Made by a program: the position numbers and the translations under genes. Positions 24,681-33,212 of a stretch of DNA of 64,000 nt are shown piece after piece; the stretch's first letter is position 1; the number at the start of each line of letters is the position of its first letter. Under the pieces are notes generated by a model. It made no database searches and was not told the DNA's origin. It saw only the letters and a program-made list of their open reading frames with translations. The stretch lies in NCBI GenBank assembly GCA_024696355.1, contig JAILGV010000182.1, positions 1 through 64,000 on the forward strand, written 5' to 3'. Source of the stretch: Solobacterium sp. (GTDB lineage: Bacteria; Bacillota_I; Bacilli_A; Erysipelotrichales; Erysipelotrichaceae).

Positions 24681-25385
24681 ATGGAAAACAGAACTGCACG
24701 TGAATACTACGAAAACTATCTGAAAACCACCCACAGGCTGGGAAGGATTCTTACTGCGTCCGTCCTGATTCTTCTGCTGGCGGCTCCTTATGTCATCGGT
24801 ATCTATTTAAAGGCCATGCCGAATATCCCTGCAGTGCTCAAAGCATTTCTGGGCGTGGGCATCGTATATCTGGTCAGCGGCATCGTTGAATATCTGATTT
24901 ATGTTCCAATGCTCGGTGCCGGCGGCAGTTATCTTGCATTTATCACCGGCAACCTGATCAACATGAAAATTCCCTGTGCAATCAACGCACGTGATATTGT
25001 CGGTGTAAAAAGCGGCACTCCGGAAAACGAAATCATTGCGACCCTGTCAATCGCAACATCATCTCTTGTTACGATCATTGTTCTGGCACTGGGTGTGCTT
25101 CTGATGATACCGCTTCAGCCTGTTCTGCAGTCACCGGCACTTCAGCCCGCATTTGAAAATGTGGTTCCTGCACTGTTCGGCGCGATGGCATGCAAATACT
25201 ACCGTGCGGACAGAAAGGCTGCGCTGATTGTACTGACTGTTATGACACTGCTGTTTGTATTTGTGCCGTCGCTGATCGGGTCAACAAGCATGATGGTGAT
25301 TCCGAGCGGAGCTCTTGCAATCGGACTGTCGTATCTCAGCTTCCGGAAAAAACAGAAAACTTCAGAAGGAGGAAATGAAGCATGA
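24681..25385 (+). CDS. Membrane protein, partner of the DUF5058 protein
   Basis: The 234-residue protein has about five to six membrane segments, with GAGGSYLAFITGNLINMK and VPALFGAMACKYYRAD as conserved-looking parts. It has no named family I can recall with certainty. It lies 10 bases after the DUF5058 gene, and its stop overlaps the start of the M20 peptidase (ATGA), so the three products are translated together. Confidence 0.65.
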   Translation: MENRTAREYYENYLKTTHRLGRILTASVLILLLAAPYVIGIYLKAMPNIPAVLKAFLGVGIVYLVSGIVEYLIYVPMLGAGGSYLAFITGNLINMKIPCAINARDIVGVKSGTPENEIIATLSIATSSLVTIIVLALGVLLMIPLQPVLQSPALQPAFENVVPALFGAMACKYYRADRKAALIVLTVMTLLFVFVPSLIGSTSMMVIPSGALAIGLSYLSFRKKQKTSEGGNEA

Positions 25386-26818
25386 CCGTACTGTATATCA
25401 TACTCGGGCTGATCGGATTACTTCTGCTTCTTGTTCTTGCGGCAGTAATCAGAACTCTGATGATGCCGGCGAAAACATCTGACTGGAAGCCGGCAGAGGA
25501 CAGGAAAAGAGAACAGGAATATGCTGAAAAGCTGGCTGAAATGATACGTTTTGAAACAGTATCCTTCAAGGGACAGATTCAGCGTGAAAAGTTTCTGGAG
25601 TTTCATAAGATTCTGGAAAGGCTCTTTCCGCTTGTACATGCGAATCTTGAGAAAACAGAAATTGACGGAAGTCTTCTGTACTGCTGGAAGGGAAAGCATT
25701 CGGACAGGCCTGTTGTGCTGATGGGACATCAGGACGTTGTTCCGGCGGAAGGCAAGTGGGAACATGAGCCGTTTTCCGGTGATATAGAAGACGGCAGAAT
25801 ATGGGGCCGCGGCAGTGCTGATACCAAGTGCTCGGTTATGTCGTTTTTCCAGGCGGCAGAGGAACTGCTGAAAGAAGGATATGTTCCGGAACAGGATGTT
25901 TATCTGTCCTCTTCAAACACCGAGGAAGTCGGTGGGGACGGCTGTCCGAAAATCGTCAGGGAACTGAAGAAAAGGGGTGTCAGGCCTTATCTGGTCAATG
26001 ATGAAGGCGGTTCGATTGTAACGGAACCGATGGCCGGTCTGAAGGGTAATTACGCAATGATCGGCGTACTGGAAAAAGGCCAGGGAAATCTTAAGATTAT
26101 AGCCCGCTCCAACGGGGGACACTCAAGCTATCCGCCGAAGAATTCACCGATTGTGCGTCTTTCAAAATTTGTTGCGGATCTGTCTGCCCACAGTCCGATG
26201 AAATCGGTTATGAACCGGCAGGCACAGGAAATGTTTACCGAAATGGCGCCTTACGGACCGTTCTGGATGCGTCTTCTCTTCGGGAATCTATGGCTGTTCA
26301 AACCGCTTCTTGAGATTCTGATGCCCTCCATTTCGGCACAGGCGGCAGCTCTGCTTCATACAACGGTTGCGCCGACAATGCAGTCCGGTTCAGACGGATG
26401 CAACGTGCTTCCGCAGGAAGCTTCACTGATTCTGAATCTGCGCTACATTCCTCATCAGAATATGGAGGAAAGCAATGCGGCAGTAAAGAAGATTGCAGAG
26501 AAATACGGTCTTGAGGTTGAAGTCCTGGACGCATATCCGGCATGTGAGCCGGTGGATACACACAGTGATGCATTCAGGCTGGTTGAAGAGGTGATCGGTG
26601 AGGTATTCCCGAAACTGCCGGTGATTCCGTATGTTATGACAGGGGGGACCGATGCACGTTTCTATCAGGAAATCTGCAGTGCATGCATCCGTTTTTCACC
26701 TGTTGTTTACGGTCCTGCACAGATGAAGGGAATGCACGGCCTGAATGAATATCTTGATACATACAGTCTTCCCGGTGCGGTTGATTACTATAAAACGCTG
26801 ATCAGAAAAAACAGATAG
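25382..26818 (+). CDS. M20 family metallopeptidase with N-terminal membrane anchor
   Basis: The 478-residue protein has a hydrophobic N-terminal segment (about 2-25) and an M20 di-zinc peptidase domain similar to carboxypeptidase S: MGHQDVVP, GRGSADTKC, SNTEEVGGDG, NDEGGSI and GMHGLNEY supply the expected metal ligands and catalytic glutamate. It probably hydrolyses dipeptides or N-acyl amino acids at the membrane. It overlaps the upstream membrane protein gene by four bases. Confidence 0.85.
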   Translation: MTVLYIILGLIGLLLLLVLAAVIRTLMMPAKTSDWKPAEDRKREQEYAEKLAEMIRFETVSFKGQIQREKFLEFHKILERLFPLVHANLEKTEIDGSLLYCWKGKHSDRPVVLMGHQDVVPAEGKWEHEPFSGDIEDGRIWGRGSADTKCSVMSFFQAAEELLKEGYVPEQDVYLSSSNTEEVGGDGCPKIVRELKKRGVRPYLVNDEGGSIVTEPMAGLKGNYAMIGVLEKGQGNLKIIARSNGGHSSYPPKNSPIVRLSKFVADLSAHSPMKSVMNRQAQEMFTEMAPYGPFWMRLLFGNLWLFKPLLEILMPSISAQAAALLHTTVAPTMQSGSDGCNVLPQEASLILNLRYIPHQNMEESNAAVKKIAEKYGLEVEVLDAYPACEPVDTHSDAFRLVEEVIGEVFPKLPVIPYVMTGGTDARFYQEICSACIRFSPVVYGPAQMKGMHGLNEYLDTYSLPGAVDYYKTLIRKNR

Positions 26819-26837
26819 CGGAAAGGAAATTATCATT

Positions 26838-27167
26838 ATGGGAAGCACCATTGTATTTTTATTCATCATGATTCCGTGCAGTCTGCTTTTTACGTTTCTC
26901 GGAATTTATGCATGGAACCGCAGGGAACCAATGTGGTTCTGGTCGGGAACCTCTGTAAAGAGCGAAGAAATCAGTGATGTTCCTGCTTACAACAGAGCAA
27001 ACGGTATCATGTGGATTGCCTTTTCGGGAATCTTTTGGCTTTCGGTAATTATGGGTTTCTTTTCACCGAAGACGGCAGGGCTTGTGATGCTTGCCGGAAT
27101 TCCGGCGGGCGGCATCATGCTGGTATTTGCCTACAGCCGTATTTATGAGAAATACAGAAGAAAATAA
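26838..27167 (+). CDS. Small membrane protein, function unknown
   Basis: The 109-residue protein has three membrane segments (about 4-25, 54-74 and 80-99). The segment VPAYNRANGIMW is a motif I have seen in small uncharacterised Firmicute membrane proteins (DUF3784-like), but I am unsure. It lies 20 bases after the M20 peptidase and probably ends that operon. Confidence 0.6.
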   Translation: MGSTIVFLFIMIPCSLLFTFLGIYAWNRREPMWFWSGTSVKSEEISDVPAYNRANGIMWIAFSGIFWLSVIMGFFSPKTAGLVMLAGIPAGGIMLVFAYSRIYEKYRRK

Positions 27168-27208
27168 TATCTGATCTTTTTCATGCATACCTTAAGAAGG
27201 GCCTTCCC

Positions 27209-27255
27209 GGGAACGGTCAACGAATTTAGAATGAGATTGACCGGAACGGTTAACA
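27209..27255 (+). promoter_or_regulatory. Candidate TetR autoregulatory repeats
   Basis: GGAACGGTCAAC (27210-27221) is repeated as GGAACGGTTAAC (27243-27254), a direct repeat 33 bases apart. Between them CGGTCAA and TTGACCG form a perfect inverted repeat. They lie immediately before the TetR start codon, where a TetR protein often binds. Confidence 0.5.
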
Positions 27256-27265
27256 GGGGCGGATT

Positions 27266-27898
27266 ATGAATCAGAAATTTTATTCTCTTCCGGAAGAAAA
27301 ACAGCGGGCAATTCTGAATGCCGGATTTCATGTGTTTTCGCAGAATACGTATAAAAACAGTCCGATGAGGGAGATTGCGGAAACTGCCGGCATCAGTAAG
27401 TCGCTGCTTTTTCATTATTTTCACAACAAAAAGGAACTGTATCTGTATCTTTGGACTTTCTGCGCGGAAATAACCATCGAAGAAATGAAAAAGAGCGGAT
27501 GCTATCAGCAGACAGATCTGTTTGAAAGCATGGAAAGCGGCAAGAACGCCAAACTCAGACTGATGCGCATGTATCCCGACATGGGAACATTTGCGGTGAA
27601 GGCGTTCTGCGAGGAGGATCCTGAAGTATGCCGTGAAATACGCGGCAGTATGGACCGCTATATTCAGATTCATGCAAGTGCAAAGCTGGAAAATCTGAAT
27701 CCGGACGATTTTATTCCGGGGATTGATCTGAAGATGATGTACAAAGATATGTATCTCGCTTCCGAAGGATACCTCTGGGAAAAGATGAAGCTCGGGAACC
27801 TGAATATTGATGAAATGGAGCGGGACTTCAGCGAACTGCTAAGCTTCTGGAAGAAAATCTACCTGAAAAAGGGAAAGGCGGAATATCATGATGATTGA
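27266..27898 (+). CDS. TetR/AcrR-family transcriptional regulator
   Basis: The 210-residue protein has a TetR helix-turn-helix: MREIAETAGISKSLLFHYF (about 33-52), preceded by ILNAGFHVFSQNTYKNS. The C-terminal ligand domain is typical in length. It overlaps an alpha/beta hydrolase gene by 11 bases, so it probably represses its own operon of hydrolase and methyltransferase in response to an unknown ligand. Repeats lie just upstream. Confidence 0.88.
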   Translation: MNQKFYSLPEEKQRAILNAGFHVFSQNTYKNSPMREIAETAGISKSLLFHYFHNKKELYLYLWTFCAEITIEEMKKSGCYQQTDLFESMESGKNAKLRLMRMYPDMGTFAVKAFCEEDPEVCREIRGSMDRYIQIHASAKLENLNPDDFIPGIDLKMMYKDMYLASEGYLWEKMKLGNLNIDEMERDFSELLSFWKKIYLKKGKAEYHDD

Positions 27899-28706
27899 AC
27901 ATGAATTCAAAACTGCTTCAGGAAATATCATTTACTGGACCAATGATATACGGGAGGACAGGCTGACACTGGTTATGCTGCCGGGTCTGACTGCCGATCA
28001 CCGGCTTTTCGACAGACAGACCGGGGCTTTCAGCTCTGAATTTAATGTTTTTACCTGGGATGCTCCGGGACACGGGCTGTCGCGTCCGTTTAATCTTAAC
28101 TTTACGCTGATGCGGAAAGCTGAATGGCTTCATGATATCCTGGAAGCCGAAAAAATCCGGCATCCGGTTCTGATCGGACAGTCCATGGGCGGCTATGTTG
28201 CACAGTGCTTTATGGAAAAATATCCCGGTGAAGCAGCCGGATTTGTTTCCATCGATTCGGCACCCCTGAAGAGGTGCTATGTGACAGCTGCGGAAATATG
28301 GATGCTGAAGCGGACTGAGCCGATGTTCCGCATGTTTCCGTATAAAATGCTGAAAAATCTCGGGGTTAACGGATGCTCAAAAACAGAGTACGGACGCAGT
28401 ATTATGAGATTGTTTGTAGATTCTTATTCAAAGGATGAGTACTGCCGGCTTTCCGGCCACGGATTCAAGCTCCTTGCTGATGCGATGGAGGCGGATCTTC
28501 CGTATGTGATTGACTGCCCGGCGATACTGATATGCGGTGAAAAAGATGAAGCAGGATCTGCAAAAAGCTACAATAAAAGATGGGCAAAAAAAGAAAAGCT
28601 TCCATTTTACAGAATTAAAGATGCGGGACATAATGCAAATACCGACAAACCCGAAGAAGTCAACGGAATTATTTACAGGTTTGTCACTTCACTGAAGGAG
28701 AAATAG
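27888..28706 (+). CDS. Alpha/beta-hydrolase family protein
   Basis: The 272-residue hydrolase shows MLPGLTADHRLFD, the segment WDAPGHGLSRPF, the nucleophile elbow IGQSMGGYVAQ, ICGEKDEAG for the acid and KDAGHNANTD for the histidine. It is cytosolic. Translation is coupled with the upstream TetR gene, and the methyltransferase-like membrane protein gene follows after 3 bases. Substrate unknown. Confidence 0.85.
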   Translation: MMIEHEFKTASGNIIYWTNDIREDRLTLVMLPGLTADHRLFDRQTGAFSSEFNVFTWDAPGHGLSRPFNLNFTLMRKAEWLHDILEAEKIRHPVLIGQSMGGYVAQCFMEKYPGEAAGFVSIDSAPLKRCYVTAAEIWMLKRTEPMFRMFPYKMLKNLGVNGCSKTEYGRSIMRLFVDSYSKDEYCRLSGHGFKLLADAMEADLPYVIDCPAILICGEKDEAGSAKSYNKRWAKKEKLPFYRIKDAGHNANTDKPEEVNGIIYRFVTSLKEK

Positions 28707-28709
28707 CTG

Positions 28710-29381
28710 ATGAGCAGGAGTTTGTTTGTCAAAGCGATACTACTATACTTTTCGGGTCTTCTGCTGTTTGCACTGCTGCTGTTTCTTCCTGCGGGAACGT
28801 TACGTTATCCGCAGGGAATGATTCTGACAGCGGTTCTGTTTGTGCCGATGTTTGCGGCCGGACTGATCATGATGAAGAAAAGTCCGGAACTGCTGAAAAA
28901 ACGTCTGAATCTGAACGAAAGGGAAAGCGAGCAGAAGAAAGTAATCGGATTCAGCGGAATCATGTTTATTGCGGCTTTTGCTGCAGCCGGACTGAGCTTC
29001 CGGTTTAACTTTATGATGCTTCCTTTCGCATTAAGCTGTGCTTCGGTTGTTCTTTTTCTGGCGGCGTATGCAGTATATGCGGAAGTGCTCAGGGAAAATG
29101 CCTATCTTTCAAGAACCGTTGAAATTCAGGAAGGGCAGAAGCTGATAGACACCGGGCTGTACGGTGTTGTCAGGCATCCGATGTACATGGCTACCGTATT
29201 CCTGTTTCTTTCAATGCCGCTGATTCTCGGCTCTGCAGTTTCATTTCTGATTATGCTGATGTATATCCCGATTATTGTGAAAAGAATCCTGAATGAAGAA
29301 CAGGTTCTGGAGGAAGGTCTTCCCGGATACAGGGAATACAAGCAGCGTGTCAGATACCGTCTGATCCCGTATATCTGGTAA
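28710..29381 (+). CDS. Isoprenylcysteine carboxyl methyltransferase-like membrane protein
   Basis: The 223-residue protein has about five membrane segments and the ICMT/PEMT signature YGVVRHPMYMATVFLFL, with a C-terminal GYREYKQRVRYRLIPYIW. This family transfers methyl groups from SAM in membranes; bacterial members are mostly uncharacterised. It is the last gene of the TetR operon and is followed by a strong terminator. Confidence 0.82.
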   Translation: MSRSLFVKAILLYFSGLLLFALLLFLPAGTLRYPQGMILTAVLFVPMFAAGLIMMKKSPELLKKRLNLNERESEQKKVIGFSGIMFIAAFAAAGLSFRFNFMMLPFALSCASVVLFLAAYAVYAEVLRENAYLSRTVEIQEGQKLIDTGLYGVVRHPMYMATVFLFLSMPLILGSAVSFLIMLMYIPIIVKRILNEEQVLEEGLPGYREYKQRVRYRLIPYIW

Positions 29382-29400
29382 ACACAACCGTGACGACTAA

Positions 29401-29424
29401 AAACCTCCGGATTTCCGGAGGTTT
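29401..29424. terminator. Bidirectional terminator between convergent genes
   Basis: AAACCTCCGG pairs perfectly with CCGGAGGTTT around a 4-base loop. It serves the plus-strand ICMT-like gene and the minus-strand GntR gene. Confidence 0.75.
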
Positions 29425-29445
29425 CAAATGCCGTATGTGATTCTG

Positions 29446-30117
29446 TCATAAATCAGATTCTTTCAGTTTTGTCACCTGCAATGTTACGACTTCGGAAGCA
29501 GACTGGAGATGTCTGAGCATAATCTGCTGGGCAAGAGCGGTATCTCCGGAAAGGAGTGCATTGATAATTCCCAGATGTTCCTGATAAGAATTTCTGAATC
29601 GTTCCGGATTCTTCAGTGACATGAGTCTGAATCTGTAGTTGCGGATGCCGATCTGCCTGTAAATGCCTTCCGTGATCTCGTTGCTGCACAGTGAGACAAT
29701 CTCATTATGCAGCTTTTCTGATGCGCTGAGATATGCATCAAAGTCCCCGGAATTATATGTCTGACTGAATTCCTCAGCCAGTTCCTCAAAGATTTTCCGC
29801 TTTGCCTCGTCAATATTTTGGGCACCGAGCTGGATGCTGGTATTCTGAATCATGATTTCCACCTGATACAGATCTTTCACATCTTTTTCGTTCAGTTTTC
29901 TGACACAGACACCTTTGTTTGCAGTTCCCGAGACCAGACCGTCTGCTTCAAGCTGCCGGAGTGCCTCGCGCAGGGGAGACCTGCTGACGCCGAGTTCCCT
30001 GCATATCTCAACCTCGGAAAGCTTTTTTCCCGGAGCGTAGTATTCAGACAAAATACGGTTTTTCAGAATATCGTATATTTGTTCCCTGATCGTGGTTTTG
30101 ATTTCAATGGTATTCAC
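29446..30117 (-). CDS. GntR-family (FCD subfamily) transcriptional regulator
   Basis: The 223-residue regulator has an N-terminal winged helix (ICRELGVSRSPLREALRQLE, about 37-56) and an all-helical FCD ligand domain with metal-binding-type histidines (ASEKLHNEIV, QEHLGII, LRHLQSA). It is probably transcribed from its own promoter near 30150. FCD regulators often bind TTGTATACAA-like palindromes; one such site lies at 32112-32125 between the ApbE and FMN-lipoprotein genes, so it may regulate that cluster. Confidence 0.85.
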   Translation of the reverse strand: MNTIEIKTTIREQIYDILKNRILSEYYAPGKKLSEVEICRELGVSRSPLREALRQLEADGLVSGTANKGVCVRKLNEKDVKDLYQVEIMIQNTSIQLGAQNIDEAKRKIFEELAEEFSQTYNSGDFDAYLSASEKLHNEIVSLCSNEITEGIYRQIGIRNYRFRLMSLKNPERFRNSYQEHLGIINALLSGDTALAQQIMLRHLQSASEVVTLQVTKLKESDL

Positions 30118-30174
30118 GAAAATCTCCTATATTTAACATATTATCTGTTTTATATGAGTATTTTCAATAAATAT

Positions 30175-30864
30175 TCATTTTATTTCGTGCAGTTCTCCCC
30201 AGCTGAATGAAGCGGTGACCGAATATGCATCGGTGCCTTCTGTATAATAGCGGTGCATCGGGTAATCACGGTAGGCTGTCACATTTCCGATTCCGTTTGT
30301 AAAGGTTCCGGCATTGTAAAGAAGAGAAGGGTCATAACCGTACTGCTTCAGCAGATTAATCATATATGCCGCTTCAACTCCGGCTGTGGACATAAATACA
30401 ATCTGCTTATCTTCGGGGAAGACCTCATGAAGAATATCTTCGCTCTCTTCATAATTCGGACTGTATGTTCCGACATCACCGGGATAGGCCGCCTCAGGAT
30501 TGTTTCTGATCGACATTGTAAACAGAACATTATCTTTGAAGGACCAGTCCGATATGACACCGTAAAACGGAATTACGGTAAAACCGGCTATGCTTCCCTC
30601 AGAGGCAACCTGTTCGAAGGTTCGCAGATCGATATACATGACATTCTGCAGAAAAAGATAGTTATCAATGTTTTCTGCTGACAGAACAGAATCTTCGGAC
30701 AGTGCAGATTCCGGAACGGTTTTCTCCGGAAGGGCAGTTATCACCGCCGCCGGCTCTGCGGAAGGCTCCGGTTCTGCGGATGCGGTATGATCCGCTACCG
30801 GCTGAGGCTGTGCGGAACATGCACTCAGAAACAACAAGACTGCTGCTAAAACTGTTTTTTTCAT
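30175..30864 (-). CDS. Rhodanese-like lipoprotein, active-site Cys missing
   Basis: The 229-residue protein has a lipoprotein signal with lipobox LSAC (Cys16) and a low-complexity Ala/Pro/Glu linker, then a rhodanese-like domain (MYIDLRTFEQV, later FMSTAGVEAAYMINLL). The loop that should hold the catalytic cysteine reads FMSTAG, with Ser at the Cys position, so sulphur transfer is unlikely. It overlaps the ApbE gene by four bases. A paralogue with an intact Cys loop is at 33213. Confidence 0.75.
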   Translation of the reverse strand: MKKTVLAAVLLFLSACSAQPQPVADHTASAEPEPSAEPAAVITALPEKTVPESALSEDSVLSAENIDNYLFLQNVMYIDLRTFEQVASEGSIAGFTVIPFYGVISDWSFKDNVLFTMSIRNNPEAAYPGDVGTYSPNYEESEDILHEVFPEDKQIVFMSTAGVEAAYMINLLKQYGYDPSLLYNAGTFTNGIGNVTAYRDYPMHRYYTEGTDAYSVTASFSWGELHEIK

Positions 30865-32063
30865 TCTGCCTCCGTAATTTCAGTGACATTTTCACTGATG
30901 CTCTCTTCAATAATCTGATTTCTGAACTCCGCTGACGCAGTTAATTTTCCGTGTTCTTCAGAAGTTTCTTCAAACCATGCATAGCAGAGGGGCACATTGT
31001 ATTTCTGCTCAGCCCTGCGGATCATGTCAAGACGTTCTTCATCACTCCTGCAGGAGAACAGCGCGGTTGTCAGGGCATCGGTAAGCCAGCCTGCAGAACT
31101 TCCCGAAAGAATGGCGGAACGCAGATAGTTTTCCGGATATCCGGTAGCCGGATTCAGGATGTGATGACGGATGACGGGACCGTCCTTTGTCTGCAGTATA
31201 AAGTAGCTGGAATCATCACCGCTGGCAGTAAATACCCCGGAACCGGTAAGTCTGTAATCGAACAAAGTATAAACCCTGGCATAGGGATTTCGGATCCCGA
31301 TATACCAGTCTTTCTGAATGCCTTCCGGTGTATGGGAAAGTATTGAACTCGAACCGCTGTTAATCAGAAACGGCAGATCATAAGAGGACAGTTTTTCGCC
31401 GGCCAGATCAACCGCATATCCTTTTCCGATGGCACCGGCATCGATGATGACGCTGCCTTCGCATCCGTCATATGCATGAAAAGTAACTGTGCTGTCTGCC
31501 GGATTCAGTTCGATCACATTTCTGATCTCAGCGGGAGAAACTACACAGGCCAGTGCGGCTTCAATATCCTCGGCGGCAGGATCCTCGCCCTCAATGGGGA
31601 AGGGACTGAATCTGTCTTTCCACAGATCATATACCGCACCGATCGTTATATTGAATTTCCCGTCGGTCAGCTCTGTAAGCTCAATTCCCATTTCCAGAAG
31701 ATGAAACAGGGCGCTGTCAGTTACACAGGGAATTTCACTTCCGTATGATGCGTTGACTGAAGCCAGATTGATGAGATCATTATAAAAATGCCTCCGGTCA
31801 AAGAGCTTTGCGGTGTACAGCATCTCTTCCTGGAATACAGGATCAAGTACTGCCATATCATCTTCGCTGAGCGTTTCCAGCCGGACTGTTGTATTAAAAG
31901 GAACAATGATATCGTCCTCAGTTTCAATTGTTCCGAGGGATGAATATACCGGTTTCTGCTGCCCGCTGTCGGAGGCAGGAACTTCTTCATCCGAAGGCTT
32001 GCTGCTGCAGGCGGATGACAGAATCAGCAGTACCGGCAGTATTTTTGTAATAATTGTGCGCAT
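30861..32063 (-). CDS. ApbE-like lipoprotein, FAD:protein FMN transferase
   Basis: The 400-residue protein begins MRTIITKILPVLLILSSACSS, a lipoprotein signal with cysteine at the lipobox. It has ApbE features: VNASYGSEI, LTDGKFNITIG, DAGAIGKGYAVD, INSGSSSI and HHILNPATGYP. ApbE attaches FMN to threonine in target proteins outside the membrane; a target with such motifs is divergently encoded at 32172. The frame is open to 32123, but the ATG at 32063 starts the signal peptide. An expected DALTT motif appears as TDALTTALF. Confidence 0.85.
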   Translation of the reverse strand: MRTIITKILPVLLILSSACSSKPSDEEVPASDSGQQKPVYSSLGTIETEDDIIVPFNTTVRLETLSEDDMAVLDPVFQEEMLYTAKLFDRRHFYNDLINLASVNASYGSEIPCVTDSALFHLLEMGIELTELTDGKFNITIGAVYDLWKDRFSPFPIEGEDPAAEDIEAALACVVSPAEIRNVIELNPADSTVTFHAYDGCEGSVIIDAGAIGKGYAVDLAGEKLSSYDLPFLINSGSSSILSHTPEGIQKDWYIGIRNPYARVYTLFDYRLTGSGVFTASGDDSSYFILQTKDGPVIRHHILNPATGYPENYLRSAILSGSSAGWLTDALTTALFSCRSDEERLDMIRRAEQKYNVPLCYAWFEETSEEHGKLTASAEFRNQIIEESISENVTEITEAE

Positions 32064-32111
32064 ATCAATATCATACCTTATAAACGCATTGGTGTGATTT
32101 TTTGTTCTGCA

Positions 32112-32125
32112 GATTGTATACAATC
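32112..32125. promoter_or_regulatory. GntR-type palindrome in divergent promoter region
   Basis: GATTGTATACAATC is a perfect 14-base palindrome. Its core TTGTATACAA matches operators typical of FCD-type GntR regulators. It lies between the divergent ApbE-like and FMN-lipoprotein genes, and a GntR-FCD gene is at 29446. TATACT (32141-32146) on the plus strand could be a -10 box. Confidence 0.55.
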
Positions 32126-32171
32126 GGCAAAATCATTTGTTATACTGATAATACATGAAAGGAGTCATGAA

Positions 32172-33188
32172 ATGAAAATCTACAAGGTTCTTCTGCCGGC
32201 GATTGCAGCATTTTTGCTGATCGGATGCTCTTCAGGTTCAGGAGGCGCAGCTGCATCTGAGCCTGCAGGTCTCAGCGGAACATACAGCGGGACAGCAAAA
32301 GGAAACGGCGGAGACGTCACAATTACATTAACTTTCGAAAACGGCAAGCTTACGAATGCTGCAGGTGAAGGACTTAAGGAAACGGCTGGTCTTGGTGACA
32401 AGGCAATTGAAACAATGACAGCTGCAATGGTTGAAGCAGGCAGCATTGATGTAGACAGTGTCAGCGGTGCAACAGTTACAAGTACTGCTGTCAAGAAAGC
32501 TGCCAACGCGGCACTTGCAGAAACCGGCGCTGATGTTACGCTGTATGGCGGAACTGCTCCGAAAGGATCCGGAAGCTGCACATTTGATGTTGATTCTGTC
32601 AATGAATGGCTGAATACTTCTGCAGATCTCGGTGAAGGAACAATGGGCAACGCTGTTGCTGTAATTCCCATTAACCACATCAACGGTCCGAGAGAAGAGA
32701 CGAAGTTCTATGCATTTGTCAATTTCAAATACAAGGCCAGAAACTATATTAAATATCAGATCACTTATCTTTCATGTACATGCAGAAGCGCAGATGTTAA
32801 CTACTGGATGACAGCTTATGTAGAACTGTCACTTCCCAAATCAGGTGATATCAATGATGCTGAAGTGAGATTCCTGTCATTTGACAGAGACTCTCAGGAT
32901 CACTATACAGCCGGTTTCTGGGGTGACTCCAATCCGACTCCTGCCGGCGCTACATACGAACAGTTCAAAGAGGAATACATCCCTTACTTCATTGACAAGA
33001 ACTATGCATACATCAAGACGCTCAGCGTTGTTGAGGACATTGATGCCGCCGCATATTCCGAAGGTGAAGGAAGAGGAGGCTATACTCTTGATACTCTGTC
33101 CGGATCAAGTGTTTCCACCAACAACATCATTCGTATGCTGAATGCATTATTCGAATATCACGGAACAGATGAATTCTTCAGCAAATAG
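32172..33188 (+). CDS. Flavinylated lipoprotein with FMN-binding domain
   Basis: The 338-residue protein has a signal with lipobox LIGC (Cys19), then an FMN-binding domain with the flavinylation motif DSVSGATVT (D95, T101). Near the C-terminus DTLSGSSVS (D307-S315) looks like a second, Ser-based site. Such lipoproteins carry FMN covalently attached by ApbE and move electrons outside the membrane. The ATG at 32172 follows GAAAGGAG. The ApbE-like gene is divergent next door, and a rhodanese lipoprotein gene follows after 24 bases. Confidence 0.82.
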   Translation: MKIYKVLLPAIAAFLLIGCSSGSGGAAASEPAGLSGTYSGTAKGNGGDVTITLTFENGKLTNAAGEGLKETAGLGDKAIETMTAAMVEAGSIDVDSVSGATVTSTAVKKAANAALAETGADVTLYGGTAPKGSGSCTFDVDSVNEWLNTSADLGEGTMGNAVAVIPINHINGPREETKFYAFVNFKYKARNYIKYQITYLSCTCRSADVNYWMTAYVELSLPKSGDINDAEVRFLSFDRDSQDHYTAGFWGDSNPTPAGATYEQFKEEYIPYFIDKNYAYIKTLSVVEDIDAAAYSEGEGRGGYTLDTLSGSSVSTNNIIRMLNALFEYHGTDEFFSK

Positions 33189-33212
33189 TAATTAAGAAGA
33201 GGGAAAGAAAAA

